A stretch of 7,421 nucleotides of DNA from an uncultured Bacteroidales bacterium (GTDB taxonomy: Bacteria; Bacteroidota; Bacteroidia; Bacteroidales; WCHB1-69). The translations under genes were made by a program, and so were the position numbers. The notes beneath the pieces are model-generated. The model worked only from the letters and a program-made list of their open reading frames with translations. It did not search any database and was not told where the DNA came from. Location of the stretch: assembly GCA_900321845.1 (NCBI GenBank), contig ONXT01000252.1, positions 1 to 7,421 on the forward strand, read 5' to 3'. Positions 4,715 to 7,421 of the stretch are shown here, one piece after another. How positions within the stretch are numbered: position 1 is the stretch's first letter; the number at the start of each line of letters is the position of its first letter.

Positions 4715-7421
4715 TCGAATCAATGTGACTGTTCCGACGAACTCTTTCGGAATGTCGTCCATCGTAGCAGTCTGGATGACATAAACATAACTGCCCATGG
4801 GGAGTTTTTTGCCCTTTTCCGTTCCGTCCCAGCCTTGTGTGAGGGTATTGGTTGAGAACACCAGACGTCCGAACCGATCATAGACAGTGCAGATGTAATT
4901 GGACTCATCAACGCCCTCGCCGCGTGGCAGCCATACCTCGTTAATGCCGTCACCATCGGGGGTGAAAGCGTTCGGAACATAGAAATAGAACGGTTTTTGG
5001 ATGGAAACCTGATGCGAGGTGGAGTCGGAGCAACCAAAGTCTGAGGTCACATACTGATACACCGTGTAAATACCTGCCATGGTGTAGATATGGTCGGGCG
5101 ACTGTTCGATGGAGGAGTTACTGGAGGAATAGGTGTCGCCAAAATCCCAAAGCCAGTTGAAGGCATCGGTGGAGTTGTCAATAAAGTGGACATTGGCCTC
5201 TCCCTCGTCAAGGAAGGTCAAGTACTGTTCAGGACTGAAAGAAGCGACGGGATTGGGATGGATAATGACCTGCGTTTCGGCGGAAGCGGTGCAGCCGATT
5301 TCGTCGCTGATGGTCAAAGCGTAATTGGTCGTAGTTTGCGGGCATACATGGATAGAGGGCGTGGTGGCTCCCGTGCTCCAAATGTAGCCGAAGTGTTCGT
5401 CGGAGGTGATAGTGACGCATTCACCGGCACATACTTCACCGCTGGCGGGCTCCGAGGTGAATACTGGCGGGTTGATGGGTGGGGCGGTATAGACGGTCAT
5501 GCTGTCGCTCTTGGAACATCCGTTGTCGAAGGTGACCGTGACGGCATAGGTCGTCAAGGTGCTGTCAGGAGTGGTGGTGAACTGCATTCCTGTTTCACCA
5601 TTGTTCCACTCGTAAGTGATGCCGCCGGTGGTGTCGGTAACCAGTGAGATGGTGGTCTCCTCATTCCAGCAGAGTGTATCCTTGCTTGCTACCACATCCA
5701 CCTCCGGAGTGTTGGTGTTGACGGTAATCTGGCAAGTGTTGACGATATCGAAATAGTCGCCGTTGCAGGCGGTATATTGCAGACGAGCGGTATATTGCGA
5801 GGTCTCCTCAGGTAGGACAGTGAGCAGGTCGCCGCGTCCGAGAACGGTGCCCGTAGCACTGGTGTCGATGCCGCTGTACCAAGTCACATCATATTGGGGC
5901 TGCCCAGTCGGCATAAAACGCCAAGCCTCATTGTGCGCTGTCCAAGGCCCTGTATTTCTGCCCGGAGGTGTGACGCCACGGGTGCCGTCGGCATTCTGAA
6001 TTCCAATGAGACCGTTGCCGTCATTCCAATCCAAACAAGTTGGGGCATCACGAACGTAAATGTCAATGATATTGGTACCTTCGTAAAGTACAATCATCGT
6101 AGAGAAGGTGCGGATTTCAGTGCAGGAGAAGAGCTTGATATTGTTGAAACTCAACACGTAACTGCGACACGGGTACTCACCGAGCACTCCCTCGAAAATG
6201 CCGCCCGTACCAGTGGAGGCAACATAATCGCTGGTTGACGGATAGATATCGCGATAGCAGGCAAAGATGCAGTTGGGGAAGAGATTCGGATCGGGGATGG
6301 ATTCATCGAAAGACCAACTGCAACCCTGTCCGGCAACTTGGGTATTGAAAGTAGCCACGGCATTGGCACCGGCTACTATCTGCGTAAAGGTTTGTCCATA
6401 GAAGCAGAAAGTAAACGGAAGGTTGATGGCGGTGTTCCAAATATCATCGATGGCATTGGCGAAGATGCGGGTACCGTCGGTGAAGCCGTAGGGCGGGTTA
6501 TAAGGGATGGAGATGACGAAGTAGTCGTCGGCTTCCACGGCAGTAGCGATCACGTTGGCGCTCAGCGTCACCTCTTGTTGCGAGGCGCAGTCAAGGGAGA
6601 TATTCACATTGTTGGTTCCTAACTCCGCGGGCGTAACGCTGGGGCAGCCATCGGCCTGACAGTCCATGACGGCCACGAGTACACTGGCGGTCAGTTCGCA
6701 GCAACTCGGGTCAGTGGGGGTTGCGGTTACGGAGTAGGTGGTGGTGAGGTTCGGGGTGACCACGATGGAGGTGCCGACGGCACCGGTATTCCACGAGTAG
6801 GTGTAGCTGCTACAGGAACCCTCCACATGCAGGTTCGCAGTGATGGTCACTGGTTCGGGGGCGTTATTGCAGAAACCGGGCGGGTTGGCGGTCAGAGTCA
6901 GTCGGGTGCCGGAAATCTCAGCGGGGATTCTCACCGTCTTGGCGCACCCTTCGCTGTCCTCCACGCGCACGCGATAGATGGTGGTCTCTTCCGGCGATAC
7001 AGTGACCGTTTCGCCTGTAGTGGGGTTGCAGGTCGCTTCCGGAGTCCAAGTGTAGGTGTAGCCCGTACCTCTACCGCCCGTTGCAGAGGCAGTGATGGTG
7101 GCGCTTTCCCCATGGCAAAGCACGAGAGAGGCGGGCTGCACCGTCACAACCGGCTGGTCACAGGGTATGCACGTGAGCATGCAAACATTGTCGATGGCGA
7201 TGGGCGAATAATTCTGCACGGAACCGTCATTATGCCACATGAAATAGAGTGTCATGATTTGGCCGGAATAATCCTCATTATTTAAAATGATTTCGCAATG
7301 GTGCCAGGTATCGTTATAGTTTCCGTAGGTGTTGAAATAGTTCTGGTAAGAAGATGAGGTGGCATCCACATTGAGCAGGCGAGTGGAGCCGGTGGGTTGG
7401 GTGGTGCTGCCCACGGTTACA
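4712..7421 (-). CDS. Large T9SS-secreted multidomain surface protein with PKD and gliding-motility-type (CHU_C, type B) C-terminal sorting domain, 5' partial
   Basis: The frame is open to the right edge; a GTG at 7414 is not a credible start, since coding continues past it, so the N-terminus and signal peptide are missing. Numbering from that GTG: 1-80, the end of a jelly-roll/choice-of-anchor J-like domain (DTWHHCEIIL, PIAIDNVCM); 83-170 and 171-252, Ig-like domains with Thr-Thr-x-Tyr strands; about 265-505, a nidogen-like domain (PFTFCFYG, PPGRNTGPWTAHNEAWRF) with seven cysteines; 506-565, 569-643 and 648-719, three more Ig-like domains; 721-806, a PKD domain (WLWDFGD 754-760, DHIYTMAGIYTV 774-785); 808-900, the CHU_C sorting domain (NAFTPDGDGIN 815-825, YDRFGR 845-850, GWDGT 861-865, GTVTLIR at the end). 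Such domains direct export through T9SS and attachment to, or release from, the outer membrane. The repeated sandwich domains suggest an adhesin or matrix protein; no enzyme domain is visible. The gene is intact across the window and is followed one base later by the DUF4292 gene. Confidence 0.92.
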   Translation of the reverse strand, partial: VTVGSTTQPTGSTRLLNVDATSSSYQNYFNTYGNYNDTWHHCEIILNNEDYSGQIMTLYFMWHNDGSVQNYSPIAIDNVCMLTCIPCDQPVVTVQPASLVLCHGESATITASATGGRGTGYTYTWTPEATCNPTTGETVTVSPEETTIYRVRVEDSEGCAKTVRIPAEISGTRLTLTANPPGFCNNAPEPVTITANLHVEGSCSSYTYSWNTGAVGTSIVVTPNLTTTYSVTATPTDPSCCELTASVLVAVMDCQADGCPSVTPAELGTNNVNISLDCASQQEVTLSANVIATAVEADDYFVISIPYNPPYGFTDGTRIFANAIDDIWNTAINLPFTFCFYGQTFTQIVAGANAVATFNTQVAGQGCSWSFDESIPDPNLFPNCIFACYRDIYPSTSDYVASTGTGGIFEGVLGEYPCRSYVLSFNNIKLFSCTEIRTFSTMIVLYEGTNIIDIYVRDAPTCLDWNDGNGLIGIQNADGTRGVTPPGRNTGPWTAHNEAWRFMPTGQPQYDVTWYSGIDTSATGTVLGRGDLLTVLPEETSQYTARLQYTACNGDYFDIVNTCQITVNTNTPEVDVVASKDTLCWNEETTISLVTDTTGGITYEWNNGETGMQFTTTPDSTLTTYAVTVTFDNGCSKSDSMTVYTAPPINPPVFTSEPASGEVCAGECVTITSDEHFGYIWSTGATTPSIHVCPQTTTNYALTISDEIGCTASAETQVIIHPNPVASFSPEQYLTFLDEGEANVHFIDNSTDAFNWLWDFGDTYSSSNSSIEQSPDHIYTMAGIYTVYQYVTSDFGCSDSTSHQVSIQKPFYFYVPNAFTPDGDGINEVWLPRGEGVDESNYICTVYDRFGRLVFSTNTLTQGWDGTEKGKKLPMGSYVYVIQTATMDDIPKEFVGTVTLIR

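Noticed and set aside
5090..5647. 185-codon plus-strand open frame, Gly/Val/Asp-rich
   Set aside because: It lies antisense to the Ig-like and PKD region of the surface protein. Its composition mirrors Thr/Ser/Pro codons of the true gene and it shows no domain or start signal.
6827..7285. 152-codon plus-strand open frame
   Set aside because: Antisense shadow of the Ig-like domains of the surface protein; Gly/Arg/His-rich with no recognisable motif.
7412..7414. GTG as the start codon of the surface protein
   Set aside because: The frame stays open to the window edge, and the residues after it are mid-domain with no signal peptide, which a T9SS cargo requires.

Overview
The window looks like a chromosomal segment from a member of the Bacteroidota, probably a Bacteroidales-type organism. 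Three signs point there: a gliding-motility-type (CHU_C / type B) C-terminal sorting domain that belongs to the type IX secretion system (T9SS); a DUF4292 protein, a family I know only from this phylum; and an M16 peptidase half whose wording matches the long Bacteroidetes M16 proteins. The only long intergenic stretch is very AT-rich and carries a Bacteroidetes-style -7 element (TAATTTTG). No species can be named from this. I see no tRNA, rRNA, CRISPR array, insertion sequence or phage gene.

Layout: (1) positions 1-1394, plus strand, the C-terminal half of an M16 (insulinase/pitrilysin-like) protein that enters from the left edge. (2) 1395-1525, an AT-rich regulatory gap with a candidate promoter and a pair of direct/inverted repeats. 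(3) 1526-3859, plus strand, a 777-residue single-span membrane protein of unknown function, built as unknown N-terminal domain, charged linker, two beta-sandwich-like repeats, one transmembrane helix, a helical region, a Pro/Ala linker and a small C-terminal helical domain. (4) An 11-bp convergent junction. (5) 3871-4710, minus strand, a DUF4292 envelope protein with a signal peptide. (6) 4712-7421, minus strand, at least 902 residues of a large secreted multidomain surface protein ending in a PKD domain and a T9SS type B sorting domain. Its start lies beyond the right edge.

The two minus-strand genes are one transcription unit with a single base between stop and start, so the exported adhesin-like protein and the DUF4292 envelope protein are very likely made together. 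The two plus-strand genes are probably separate units, since a promoter-like element lies between them. Nothing in the sequence links the plus-strand genes functionally to the minus-strand pair. The least understood and most interesting gene is the membrane protein at 1526-3859. The rest is well-known Bacteroidota envelope biology.
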